Source of the DNA: Dentipellis sp. KUC8613
Lineage: Eukaryota > Basidiomycota > Agaricomycetes > Russulales > Hericiaceae
NCBI GenBank assembly: GCA_002286715.1
Contig: NSJX01000003.1
Span: forward strand, 484,680 to 548,679
Direction of reading: 5' to 3'
Length of the DNA stretch: 64,000 nucleotides
Shown here: piece after piece, positions 9,799-20,072 of the stretch
How positions within the stretch are numbered: position 1 is the stretch's first letter
How the letters are laid out: each line of letters starts with the position of its first letter
Notes under the pieces: model-generated
The model's database searches: none
What the model was told of the DNA's origin: nothing
The model's input: the letters and a program-made list of their open reading frames with translations, nothing else
Program-made: the position numbers and the translations under genes

Positions 9799-11250
9799 AT
9801 GTTCATTGCGATTGTAGGCTCTCGGTACTCCGGGAAGTCGACTGTTGAGGATTACTTAGTAGCCGCGAAAGGATTTACACCAGTGAGGTTGTCGGACCAC
9901 GAGCTCGACGGCCTTGGACAGGTATGTCGACATACATCGCTCTCATGAATAACTGCAAATGGTTGCCACACATAGACAACAGAAGTCATCCGGGACGACT
10001 TCCTGGATGACACTTACACTGAAGACAGCGCTTCTACTCTCAACGCGAACCAGGACGACGATGATCCGAGCTCTAATCGAGATTCGTTCCTCTTCCTCTC
10101 ACCGGCGTCCATACGCTCCCATGACTCCATGCAGTTTCCCCGCCCAGCTGCCCTCATATTCTCCTCACCCACGCAGATGCTCGACTATGTGACCGCGAAC
10201 TGGAGACGCAACTTCGTGACATCGGATCTTGTGGACGAGGAGCTCCTCGGCATCTTCTCAAAGCGCCCCTTCTTCATGCTCGTCAGCGTCGACGCGCCGT
10301 TGCGCCTGCGATATGACCGCTCTCGGAGGTGAGTAACTCCTTATTATCTTGAATTTAATCCATAACATTTTTTTGAAGAACAGTGACCCGATCTCTGGAC
10401 GATTTCGTTCGCGAGGACGATGCCTTGCTATATGGCTACGATGGCGACGCTCTCCAGGATCTATTCAAGAAAAAATCTACCCAAAGGGTCTCTTCACTGC
10501 ACAAGCTGGCGAAACTTGTGACGGTACATGTCATTAATTCATATACATCCGTTTCCTCCCTATATTCGCATTTGGAAAAGCTGGACTTGACTAGCATGGA
10601 CCGCCTCAGACCCAGCTGGGATACGTATTTCATGGTAAGTTGATTAGCGAGACTATTTGGGAAAGCTGCTCAAGTGAGGCAGACTCTCGCTTCGCTAGCC
10701 TCAATGAGGTCGAACTGTATGAAGCGACGTGTAGGAGCCATTTTGGTCAGGAATAGCCGTATTGTTGCCACAGGGTACGTGCTTGCGGGTGACAGCGAAA
10801 CATAGGAATTGACAAGTGAGCAGATACAACGGAGCCCCTCGTGGTATAAAAAACTGTAACGACGGTGGATGCGCTCGATGCAACGGTCAGGATCTCCGAC
10901 GCGAGTTCTGCCTCTGCATCCACGCGGAAGAAAACGCGTTGCTCGAAGCTGGAAGGGAGCGTTGCGAAGGCGGGACCTTATATTGCAACACGTCAGTTTT
11001 GAGCATCGATTTTCCTTCCAACATACTCACTGTGTGACTACTTGCAGATGCCCTTGCCTAACTTGTACAATAAAAATCGTCCAGGCAGGGGTCAAAGAGG
11101 TCGTCTACAGCTTGAGCTACAAAGTGTAAGTGCTTGTATTGACCGAGTGATCATCGAGCTCATTCAGATAGCAGTGACGAGGCGTCCGCGAAAGTCTTCG
11201 AAGAGGCAGGTGTTCGGTTGCGAAGATATGCACCACCTCCACAAGACTAA
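9799..11250 (+). CDS. DCD1: Deoxycytidylate (dCMP) deaminase with N-terminal P-loop domain
   Basis: CDS is join(9799..9921, 9976..10328, 10379..10634, 10683..10774, 10824..10991, 11048..11125, 11175..11250), seven exons and 381 residues, frame-checked. The C-terminal half is the zinc-dependent deaminase. HAEENALLEAG supplies the zinc-binding His and catalytic Glu, CPCLTC supplies the two Cys ligands, and ATGYNGAPRG is the substrate loop. The enzyme converts dCMP to dUMP for thymidylate synthesis. The N-terminus begins MFIAIVGSRYSGKSTVEDYL, and GSRYSGKS fits Walker A (GxxxxGKS). Fungal Dcd1 proteins carry a kinase-like N-terminal region that is often degenerate; here the P-loop is intact. The ATG at 9799 opens the P-loop domain directly and is the preferred start. 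Confidence 0.88.
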
Positions 11251-11356
11251 CTGTAAAACACGTGCCTCCGGTACAATGCCTATGTGATGAGTGCGACTAT
11301 CTAGTCAACTGTACAGCTATTGTAGCGACATAACGGGAAGACTTACACACGCAGTA

Positions 11357-12662
11357 TTATTCCCATGAATGAGGATCGAACTTCAGAGCAGGTTGTCTGT
11401 CCATAGGATCCTCCATGGGAGGCAGTGCGCTTTGTATACTTGCTGGACTTTCTAATAGATACCCCTCACTACCCATGCGAGAACGACCATGTCCTGGCAT
11501 GGAGCTGTCCACCGAAAGACGGGAAAGGCGTAGCACGTCTGGATGCAGTGGTCGGAGAGATGTGGGGACAGACATTCCCGTGGAATTTGTGTTGGAACGC
11601 GATGCCATATCGGCGTCGAAATCCACGGTGGGCGTTTCTAGAGCATGGAATTTCGCCAATGCCCCGGCAAGAGCGTCAAGCTTCATAAATGTCAGTATGC
11701 TCCCCAACTTCAATGGCGTACGCTATACATACCTTGGTCATAATGGCATCTATCTCCTCCTTCCTACCTTCGAAGCGTTTCTCTGCCTGGCCAAACATCT
11801 CTTCCCTTTCCACCCTCGTTCGTTCCTCCTCTTTAGCCTCCTCGGCCTCGGCCTCCGCACCTTCCGTCGCACCCATTTCATCCAGCTTCTCACCTCCCCC
11901 GCTCGCACTTCTCTGCCTCTCACTCAGCTTGATATGGCCCGACCTCCCCGCACCGACATCGCCATGTCCCAAGCCGATGCCCTCCATGGTGACGTGCATG
12001 CTAGCGATCTCTGCCTGCAACGCCCGGATCGTGCCCATCTGTGTCCATAACTCCTCCTTGGCCTTCGCCGCATTGCTTCCGGTAGCCATAGGCGCAGGGG
12101 TAATGTTTCCAATGACCGTGCCCGTGAAGGGTTCGTAGAGCGGTTCCGATTTCGTCTGCGGCGTGCCGCCCGGGATCTGACCCTGCCCAGACAGTGCTGC
12201 GGACACACCGGAGAGCACCGTCTCACGCGAGCGCAGTTTGTCCCCGTCCTTCTCCTTGTCACTCAGCGCTCCCTCGGGAGGCCGCTCGCCTAAGGTGCCG
12301 GTGGGGTCAGCAGTAGTGGGAGACGCAGTCGCAACTGGGTCCGGGGATGAGCGGACACCGTGCAGCTCGGCGAGGACTGCATCGTGGGGGGTCGAGAGCG
12401 CCGTCGTATATGCGCGTTGCCTGGCCGTATCGTCATCCGCGGCCTGCTTTCGCTGCGTGGGAAGTGCTCCTCCGCGTGCTTGAAGATTGCTGCCGCTTGC
12501 GATGGCTCGGGGATTCTCCGAAGGTGTTACGAGCGTAGGTCGTGACGTGCTGGCAGGGGAAATGATAGGCTTGTCATTGGAAGGGACTGTAGGCGTTGAG
12601 AGTGGACTGCGAGAGTATTTGGGAGGTGAAGTCGGTCGTCGTCCGAACCAAGAATTGAACAT
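11357..12662 (-). CDS. Uncharacterised low-complexity protein with central coiled coil
   Basis: CDS is complement(11357..11680, 11733..12662), with one 52 bp intron (GTATGT...GAAG), 417 residues. It starts MFNSWFGRRPTSPPKYSRSP and has a disordered Ser/Pro/Thr-rich N-terminal half. A helical segment (ELWTQMGTIRALQAEIASMH) and a Glu/Lys/Arg-rich helix (AEEAKEEERTRVEREEMFGQ) follow; the latter continues to the exon junction and into LDALAGALAKFHALETP. It looks like a coiled-coil scaffold. There is no signal peptide, membrane helix or enzyme motif. I do not recognise the family. The gene is convergent with the dCMP deaminase, with only about 105 bp between stop codons. Confidence 0.7.
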
Positions 12663-12942
12663 GACGAGGGAGACAAGCTTGCCAGGGAAGATGAGGCGCA
12701 ACTCATTCAAGTGCCCTAATAAAGCACGCTCACGTGCAGCGCGTGTGCATCCCTAATTGAATTGCGACGCGCGGCAATTGTGGGTATGGCGGTCTAAAAC
12801 ATTGAATTATTGAAGAAAACAGCGCCATAAATTATGGAAGTAAAGTGATAACAACGAAGGTAGGTATGTGCGAAGCTCCAATGACCCCAAGGCAGCACCA
12901 AGTAAAGCAGTGTTTTTAGATTAATATAGGGCCAGGAAAGAA

Positions 12943-14228
12943 TCACGCAGGTTGACCATATCCTTGTCGCACCATGCCAATCATCAGACCCTTCGACTTA
13001 AGCAACCGTGCAAAGAAGTCGCCAATGACAATACCCCACAGGAAGCCAAAGTATCCATACCCACGGTTCTATGGGAAGAACAATGAGTACCATAACGCAA
13101 GTGACGGAATAATCACATACCTTGCCATTCGTGACAAGAATGATCTCAGGGCTGCCCTTGTACTCCTTCGTCGCGCTCCCCCCCGCGAGGATGCTGAGAA
13201 CATTTGCGACAATAACCCCCGCATGGCCGGCAGTCTTGGCAAGCTGCTTCTGCTCATTTACGTCGATAACATCACCGGCGGCGAAGATGTTGGGATAGGA
13301 ACGCAGCTGCAGCGAAGGGAGTACTTTGACGTTTCCTTGGCTGGTGAGGACGTCGGAGCCCAGAGATGCAATGAACTCGGTTGCAGGCCGCGCGCCAAAG
13401 GTAGGGAGCTATACACACAAGATAGGCATCACGCACGACATTATTGACGAAGAGCACGTACGAGGAGATCGCCATCAAGCTTCTTGCCCTTGCGTGTGGT
13501 AATGGCGCCGGAGGGGTTCCAATCGTCGATGTAATCATTGAATACAAGCTCAATTCCCCGCGAGCGTACGCCTTGCTCAGCACGCTTGCGGAATTTGTCA
13601 GGATAGGCGTCGTTCAAGAGTTGAGACTGGCTGTGGACAATGGTGACAGGTTTCTTGGGCCAATAGTCCTTGATCTCGCCGGCGAACTCTAAGAACGAAA
13701 AGTCAGAGCTAGCGACACAGAGGTGTAGACAGACAACCCACCGAGTCCGACAGCGCCTCCACCGGCCAATACAATGCCCTTAGCATTCTCGAACTTCTCC
13801 CTCCACTGCTTGATGAACGCCAGAGCCTCGGTCTTGTCACCGACAGGGAGGTCCAAGGGGCCACTCCAATGAGAGCCGGGAGAAAGAATCAAGATATCGT
13901 AATGGATATTCCTTCCCGAGGACAAGATGACGTCGCCTCCCCTGCCATTCTTGCCATCCTCGATAGATGTGACGGTATCGACAATAATGGTGCCATTGTC
14001 GTTGATGAGAAGCTTGTCGTAGGGGATGAGGACTGTGTCTTCGAGACTGCCTTCGGAGGTGGTCGTCAAGCGGACGACGGCAGGAAGATGGACGGCGAAA
14101 GGCCTGGAGGTGATGAGGGTGAGCTCGTGCTTGGAGGGGTCGAGCTTGCCGGAGAGGGCGCGTGCAATGGCCGAGCCGGCGCCGCCACCGCCGACGATGA
14201 CTACGGATTTGCGGGAGTTCTTGGACAT
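12943..14228 (-). CDS. AIF/AMID (FSP1)-like FAD-dependent NAD(P)H oxidoreductase
   Basis: CDS is complement(12943..13068, 13121..13408, 13462..13688, 13742..14228), four exons and 375 residues, frame-checked, with introns of 52-53 bp. Three Rossmann landmarks are present in order: VVIVGGGGAGSAIARAL near residue 10 (FAD), GIVLAGGGAVGLEFAGE near residue 150 (NAD(P)H), and IFAAGDVID (second FAD contact). This is the pyridine nucleotide-disulphide reductase fold of the AIFM2/AMID/FSP1 group, type II quinone-reductase-like enzymes. No redox CxxxxC pair is visible, as expected for that group. The C-terminus has a short hydrophobic stretch (YFGFLWGIVIGDFF) that could touch a membrane. The start is divergent from the GNL1 gene across 296 bp, which probably serves as a shared promoter. 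Confidence 0.85.
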
Positions 14229-14524
14229 CTGGAAGAGGATGCGGTATTCGAGAATAGGGAGGAGACGGGAAGGGACATGATGAGATTTATAGTAGAAGAA
14301 ATTGCGCGTCTTGGTAGGCACGAACGCGACGCGAGCAGCTCTCTAAGCGCATCGTCAGCAGAAATGACCGTTGGCGGTATGCACGCCTTAGTCACGACCA
14401 TGACGGTCAGTCCTTCTGTAAGTCCAAGGCGCGTGGGACTAGACACGGCGGCGTGACGGTAACTTCGGTAAGCAATTCACTGAACGGGCGTCGCGGTCAG
14501 CGCTTACTCTCAGTCTCGTTGACC

Positions 14525-16701
14525 ATGCCTCGACGCAAGCCCGCGTCAAGCAAGCAACGTAAGGCCGAGCTTCAGCTCAAACGCGCCCGCAAACGTGCAG
14601 ATCTCTCTCAACCAAATGACGCCCAACCTCCATCCAGTAAGCCGTCCTTATCTGCTCAGCCCACTACAGTCTCGGCTCGCCGCCTTCAATCCGCCTTTCT
14701 CAAGCTTTCCCCCGATCTTCTTGAGCAGTCCAAAGTCTTATCTGCGCGCCTGACCCTGCCGCGTCCTTTGCTTTCCCATGTCGTCATTTGGCCTGTCCAC
14801 AGCGGCAGAATTGATGCAGAGAAGGAAGATGAAATGAGAACGCAGATGTCGTGCATGAAGAGGCCCAAGTGGAGGTACGAAATGACAAAGAAGGAAGTCG
14901 AGAAGAACGAGGAGGGCTTGTTTGCCAAATGGATCACTAAGACAGATCAAATCGTCGACAATTGGGTACAGGCTGCAGAAGAACAGCGCTTGCAGCTCGT
15001 CGATCCAGCGGTCGAGACTATGCCTCCATCGCCATCGATCTTTGAGCGCAACTTGGAAGTCTGGCGACAGCTGTAAGTTCCTGCGAGGTGTTGACTTGCT
15101 TGTGCTCACCTTATGAAGACAGATGGCGCGTAACAGAGCTCTCTCAGATCCTTCTCATTCTTCTAGACTCCCGCTGCCCTTTACTTCACTACCCGCCATC
15201 CTTATCTGCCTACCTTTCCTCCGTATCCGCACGGCTGATATTGGTCCTGACCAAAGTCGATATTTCTGGGCATGAGCGTGCATCCGCTTGGGCACGATAC
15301 CTCACTGCCAAGTTTCCCGGTGTCCGCGTCGTCATGGTAGAGTCCTACATGCAGAAGACAAGCGATCCTGATGACGGTGGAGGCAACATGCAAGGGAGAC
15401 CTCAATACAAGCCTCACATCCCAGAGTCATTTAAGAGTCGTTTGATCCAAGCCATGAAGGAGATACATGCAGAAATGCTTCAGCCGCCGGAAAGAATACG
15501 ACATGATGAGGCCAAAGTCAAGAAGTGGAACCCTAGAGTCAAACTCTCGGTCAACTGGGAGGCCGTTATGACCGCCAAGCCCAAAATGCATATCCAACGG
15601 GAAGACGCACCTCTTGCTAGACAAGGCGATGAGAATGAAGATGACGAGTACGTTGAACCTGAGTATCTGACGGTGGGATTAGTTGGTACATCTCTCTTAT
15701 CGTTAAATTCAGTCATCATCTGACTCTTCACTTCATCTCGAACAGGCCAGCCGAATGTTGGAAAGTCGTCCTTGCTGAATGCCCTGTTCGGGATGACGAA
15801 GGCACGAGCTTCTAAAACGCCAGGAAAGGTCAGCGTCATATTCGACATTCATTCCCTAATGCTCAGACCTCTCCGTAGACGAAACACTTCCAGACTCTTT
15901 TCTGGACATCCGATATCCGGCTCGTCGACTGTCCAGGTCTCGTTTTGCCCAATCTTGTACCACTGGAGATGCAGGTAAATTGTGCATACCCTGACGGAAT
16001 AGCTGAATATAGAAATACGTGCTTTGAAGGTCCTTGGCGGCGTCTTGCCCATCGCCCGCATGCCCGCCATTCCCCTATGCATTGCTCACGCGGCGCGTCT
16101 CCTCCCGCTCGAATCTATCTTGGGACTGACACATCCCTCACAAGTCGAGCCGGAAGTTGAGGATAAAAGAACTTGGCGAGAAGGCAAGAAGAAGGACGAA
16201 AAGAAGAAGGAAATATTTTGGACCGCTATGGATGTGCTCACGGCTTTTGCAGATAAAAAGGGTTGGGTGACGGCCAAGGCGGGAAGGCCCGACGTCAACC
16301 GCGCCGGAAATGCAAGTACGTTTATTTGTCACTAGCCTTCCTTGTAAACACTCCACTGACGAGTGCGTTTACGCATCGTGGCAGTCCTCAGGATGCTTGC
16401 AGAGGGTAGGATCAAATGGGCCTTCTGGCCGCCGGACGTAGAGCCGGCCGTCATTGAAGACGCAGCTGTTCGCGGTATATGGATTCCGGCTGACATCGGC
16501 GACTCGGATTCCAGCGATAGCGAGGAAGAGCCCCAAGATCAAACTAGGAACTCAGAGGATGAAAGCAGCGAAGACAAGGAAGAGGGAGATGGTAGTGAGA
16601 GCAAAACCGTAGCCGGGCAGTGGGAAGATACCAAAGCAGCGAGCAGGTTTGCACTCCTGCAAGTCGACGACAAGGACAGTGACGATGACGAGAACGACTA
16701 G
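14525..16701 (+). CDS. GNL1: GNL1-type circularly permuted GTPase (YlqF/YawG family)
   Basis: CDS is join(14525..15072, 15123..15685, 15746..15828, 15879..15974, 16030..16315, 16385..16701), six exons and 630 residues, frame-checked. A basic N-terminus (RRKPASSKQRKAELQLKRAR) suggests nuclear or nucleolar targeting. The G motifs occur in permuted order: G4 LVLTKVD at 15241-15261, then G1 GQPNVGKSS starting at 15685/15746, then G3 DCPG in the fourth exon. This order is diagnostic of the MMR1/HSR1 permuted GTPases. The NLEVWRQLWRVTELSQILLI block before G4 is typical of GNL1. The acidic C-terminus is rich in Asp, Ser and Glu. Relatives act in ribosome assembly; the exact role of GNL1 is poorly known, so a ribosome biogenesis role here is an inference. 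Confidence 0.87.
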
Positions 16702-17501
16702 AGGCTCGAAATCCAAGTCACGATCGTAAAGTGTTTGAAATTGATCTGTACGGGACGCCTGATCTGCAGTCATTTGAAAAAATCGGCTGAAGTGGACCCT
16801 CACTGTCTTCATATCATTACCATGCAAGTCAGGTTCACATGGAGTACGGTGTCCAAAAAATCGACCTGCTGAGCATCGCCCAGTCCCCGATCCCTAGCGG
16901 GCTCGAGACATACAAGTACGTCAGAATGTGTACTCTCTTAGCGACTGAGAGTACGATTCGGCCGCGAAAGCTGATCAGAAAGCCGGCCGTGGAATCTCTG
17001 ATGCGTAGGTATTATCATCTCTGTTGCCCGCGTGGGTGCGCGAGGGAAGCCCGAAGAAGGCACGAGGCGGCGACGGGCCTGATTCTGCGTCTTGCCACAG
17101 GTAGACCTACGGAGAGTTTACACGCTGACTGGGCTGGTGAACGAGGTGCTCGGCCATTGAGTTCTCGGTAAGATAGACGAGGAGCAATTATACCAAGCGC
17201 CCGTCGAGGCTAAGCGAACGGCTAGATCTAAATCATCGGGTGATGTGGACCTGAGCAGTAATTGTATCTCGGAAGCCATCGACATGGTGGCGGACAATCC
17301 TGCTGATACTTTGTCCAACGCTGGCGCGCGGAAGTATTGCGCGGGGATACGGCGAATGTGATGGCCATCAGAGTCCTCAGACGCTGCTAGGCGGGCAGTG
17401 TGCCAGGTGCTTCCGTGCCCTTCGCACGTCTGTCCTCAGCCTTGTACATAATCCTCCTCTGTTCTTCCGTCACCACTTCCTCCTCCTCTAGCCCCCTTTC
17501 C
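16702..17501 (+). other. Intergenic, no gene recognised
   Basis: This 0.8 kb lies between tandem plus-strand genes. A 110-codon frame at 16839-17171 has no recognisable features. I take the region as the 3' flank of GNL1 plus the promoter of the methyltransferase gene. Confidence 0.4.
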
Positions 17502-19724
17502 ATGTCCCACCCCTCGAGCCCTCCGGACTATTACTCCCGCCCGAGCACCGCGACAGGATCGAGCAGCAGCAGCAGCGTTCACGCCAGCCACGCGCCCAGT
17601 ACCTCCTTCGAGAGCAGACGCCCCCTTCGCACGAACCGGGAAAGCCAGTTCTCTTTCAAGCATGGCCACAAGCATCATAACTACGGATCGGAAAAGGCAC
17701 CATACCCTGTCTCGTATGACAAGGATGTTATAGACATGTGCGTAACCACCCTGTCATTCGACTTTTCGCGTCTCAACTACGTTGCACTGGCAGGGATGCT
17801 GCGGACCAATTTATGAGACGCAGCGTGCAGCCCTCTCCGACGCTGCTGTCTCCACCACATGGTCCTCCAAAAATGGTCCTCGACCTCGGCTGCGGTGTGA
17901 GTGGTTTTTCTCCATGCAGCGCTCCGCCGACTCACCAGGCCGGTTGCAGTCAGGCACGTGGACCATCGACGCAGCGGGTGCATGGCCGGATACGGAATTC
18001 GTTGGATACGACCTTGTAAATATTCAGATACCCTTGTCCATTCTTGAGCCCTCTGTAGCCCGGCGAATAACGTGGCAGCATGGCAATTTGTGCGTTCTCT
18101 TCTTTCATATTATTCTCGGTACCTTGATCCTTACTCAACGCCCACAGCTTATCCATGAAGCTTCCATTTGATGACGATACCTTCGATCATGTACATGTGG
18201 TCTATATTGGTAGAGGAGTACCGGAAAATAAGGTATGTTTCGCGTCACTGGTACTCTAGGAATTTTGTTGACAATGCTGCAACCTATAGTGGAGTTCGCT
18301 GTTCAAAGTACGTATGCCATCGCGTGAGCCCAGCACGAGCACTCAATGCCGCGCAGGAAATCCATCGTGTATTGCAGCCCGGAGGTTTTGTTGAAGTGTT
18401 AGAAGACGGTGAGCTTCTACGGACCCTTTAGCTCGATATAATTTAACGATTTGCAGACATCATATTTCCTGTACTTCCTCGATGGTTCACCGAGCCTCTA
18501 CACGCAAAACCGCAGGCTGTCCAGGCGACAAATGGCACAAACACGGCCCCGCCCTCACCACCGTTAACCCCTGTGAAAGAAAGCACCCACGAACACGCAT
18601 TGCTGGAGCTACTCTTCAACTCCGTGTACCAAACTAGATTTATCAATAGGAAACCAACAGGTGCGTGCTTGTCATTACGGGGGATATTCTTAAACTGACA
18701 TATCCTTAGCTGTACTCCCTGTGTATTTTACGTCCTTCTTTTCTCGCTGCCTAACTGCCCAGTCTCTCAACCTCAACATGCCCTATCTCGCACCACTTCC
18801 CCCGCTGCCTGAGCAACCTTCGCCGGCTTTCGAAGAAGCAGCGCGGCGGGGTTCTACCTCTTCACAATCCACATCTCCCACCCGACCACCGTCACAGAAT
18901 TTGTCAATGTTGACGGCATCGTTTGGCGCGTCGCCGACCAGGTCCACCACGACTCTGTCGACCATTAGTAGCACCGACATCTCAAATTACCTATCCTTTG
19001 CGTGGACTACTGACGAGTTCGGGGCTAATGCCACTACTCCAACTATGGGTCGCTCTCCAATGAACGAGACATTACCGGAGCTAAGCCCCACTGAGGACTC
19101 CTCAAGTCCATCGAGCATTACTTATGACCGTCGAGGTTCTGCGCCATGGGTGACCTCTGAAGATGGAACTACGCTCGACAGCACGTTGTCTGCTCAGTCA
19201 CTGATCCCTTTCAATGCCATCGAACAGTTGAGCGATCGAACACGAGCCATGAACCTCTATCGAGCTTTTATGGGCGTTCTTGGTTGCAGAGAGGCGATGT
19301 GGGAGGAGTTGCTGTATCTGCAGTCTTCAAGGCGAGAGCGCCTGATAGAGCTTGGGTGGGAAGATAAGGAGTTGGAGGAGCATGAGGCCAGGAGCCGGTT
19401 CGAGGAAATGTTCAAACGCTACGAATCGTGAGTCACTCAGACTACGAGTGTTGTCACGATCTAACCGGCCTTCCTCACAGTGACATCCATGCTCGGGTGG
19501 CACTCTGGTATTCGCTGTCCGAACTTGGATATCCCGTGCCCCCGCGGGGCGGCCTGACAAAATCTGAGCTTCTCGAGGAGGAGCGGACGCGCAAGGCGAT
19601 CATGGATGCACGCGCGATGGCGAAGGAAGACGACTTTGATACACCATGTCGAGTCCTCCGAGTTTTCATAGGGTTCAAGTCCGGGGATGTCGATGATGGA
19701 CTGTTCAGCGACCACGATGACTAG
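17502..19724 (+). CDS. SAM-dependent methyltransferase with long Ser/Pro/Thr-rich insert
   Basis: At least six or seven exons. Exon 1 is 17502..17737 and exon 2 starts at 17794. The SAM-binding motif I reads MVLDLGCGSGTW across an intron (acceptor TTGCAG before TCAGGC). Motif II is FVGYDLVNIQIPLS, and later KLPFDDDTFDHVHV and FKEIHRVLQPGGFVEVLEDD correspond to motifs III and post-III of the class I Rossmann fold. The region from about 18460 to 19200 encodes a long low-complexity, Ser/Pro/Thr-rich insertion. A helical C-terminal segment ends at 19724. The N-terminal 75 residues are also disordered. The substrate is unknown. The layout, a split MTase core with a disordered insert, is typical of fungal LaeA-like or umta-type MTases, but I cannot assign it to either. 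The start was chosen at MSHPSSPPDYY. Confidence 0.72.
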
Positions 19725-20072
19725 CTGTATTTGTTTGTATGCTTTGTATTCGCATCTCGCTGTCTTGCACCTTCACGTAATTGTTATGTTTATTATGCAC
19801 TATACGTATCACATATTTTCTTGGTATATTGATTTTACTTCGTCGTGCAGCGGTGTTGAGGAGGTTGATTGTCTTGAGCGCTTGAGCCAGCTTGAGCCTC
19901 ACAGTCGGACGCGTCGTGTCTGCCACATTGACGCAAAAGGGAATTATTTCCCGATCAGGAAGGAGGCGTCGTGGAAACTTGTTTGGTGGACTTTTTTCTT
20001 TCGAATCGGTACCGGGGACGCTGAAGGTGCAGTCAGTGCACGTACTCTCCCTCCCCCTCCTCTCGACGCCTC
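19725..20072 (+). other. Short intergenic region
   Basis: This 348 bp spacer between co-oriented genes is AT-rich at 19725-19850, consistent with a 3' UTR, and pyrimidine-rich just before the next ATG. No other feature was seen. Confidence 0.4.
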
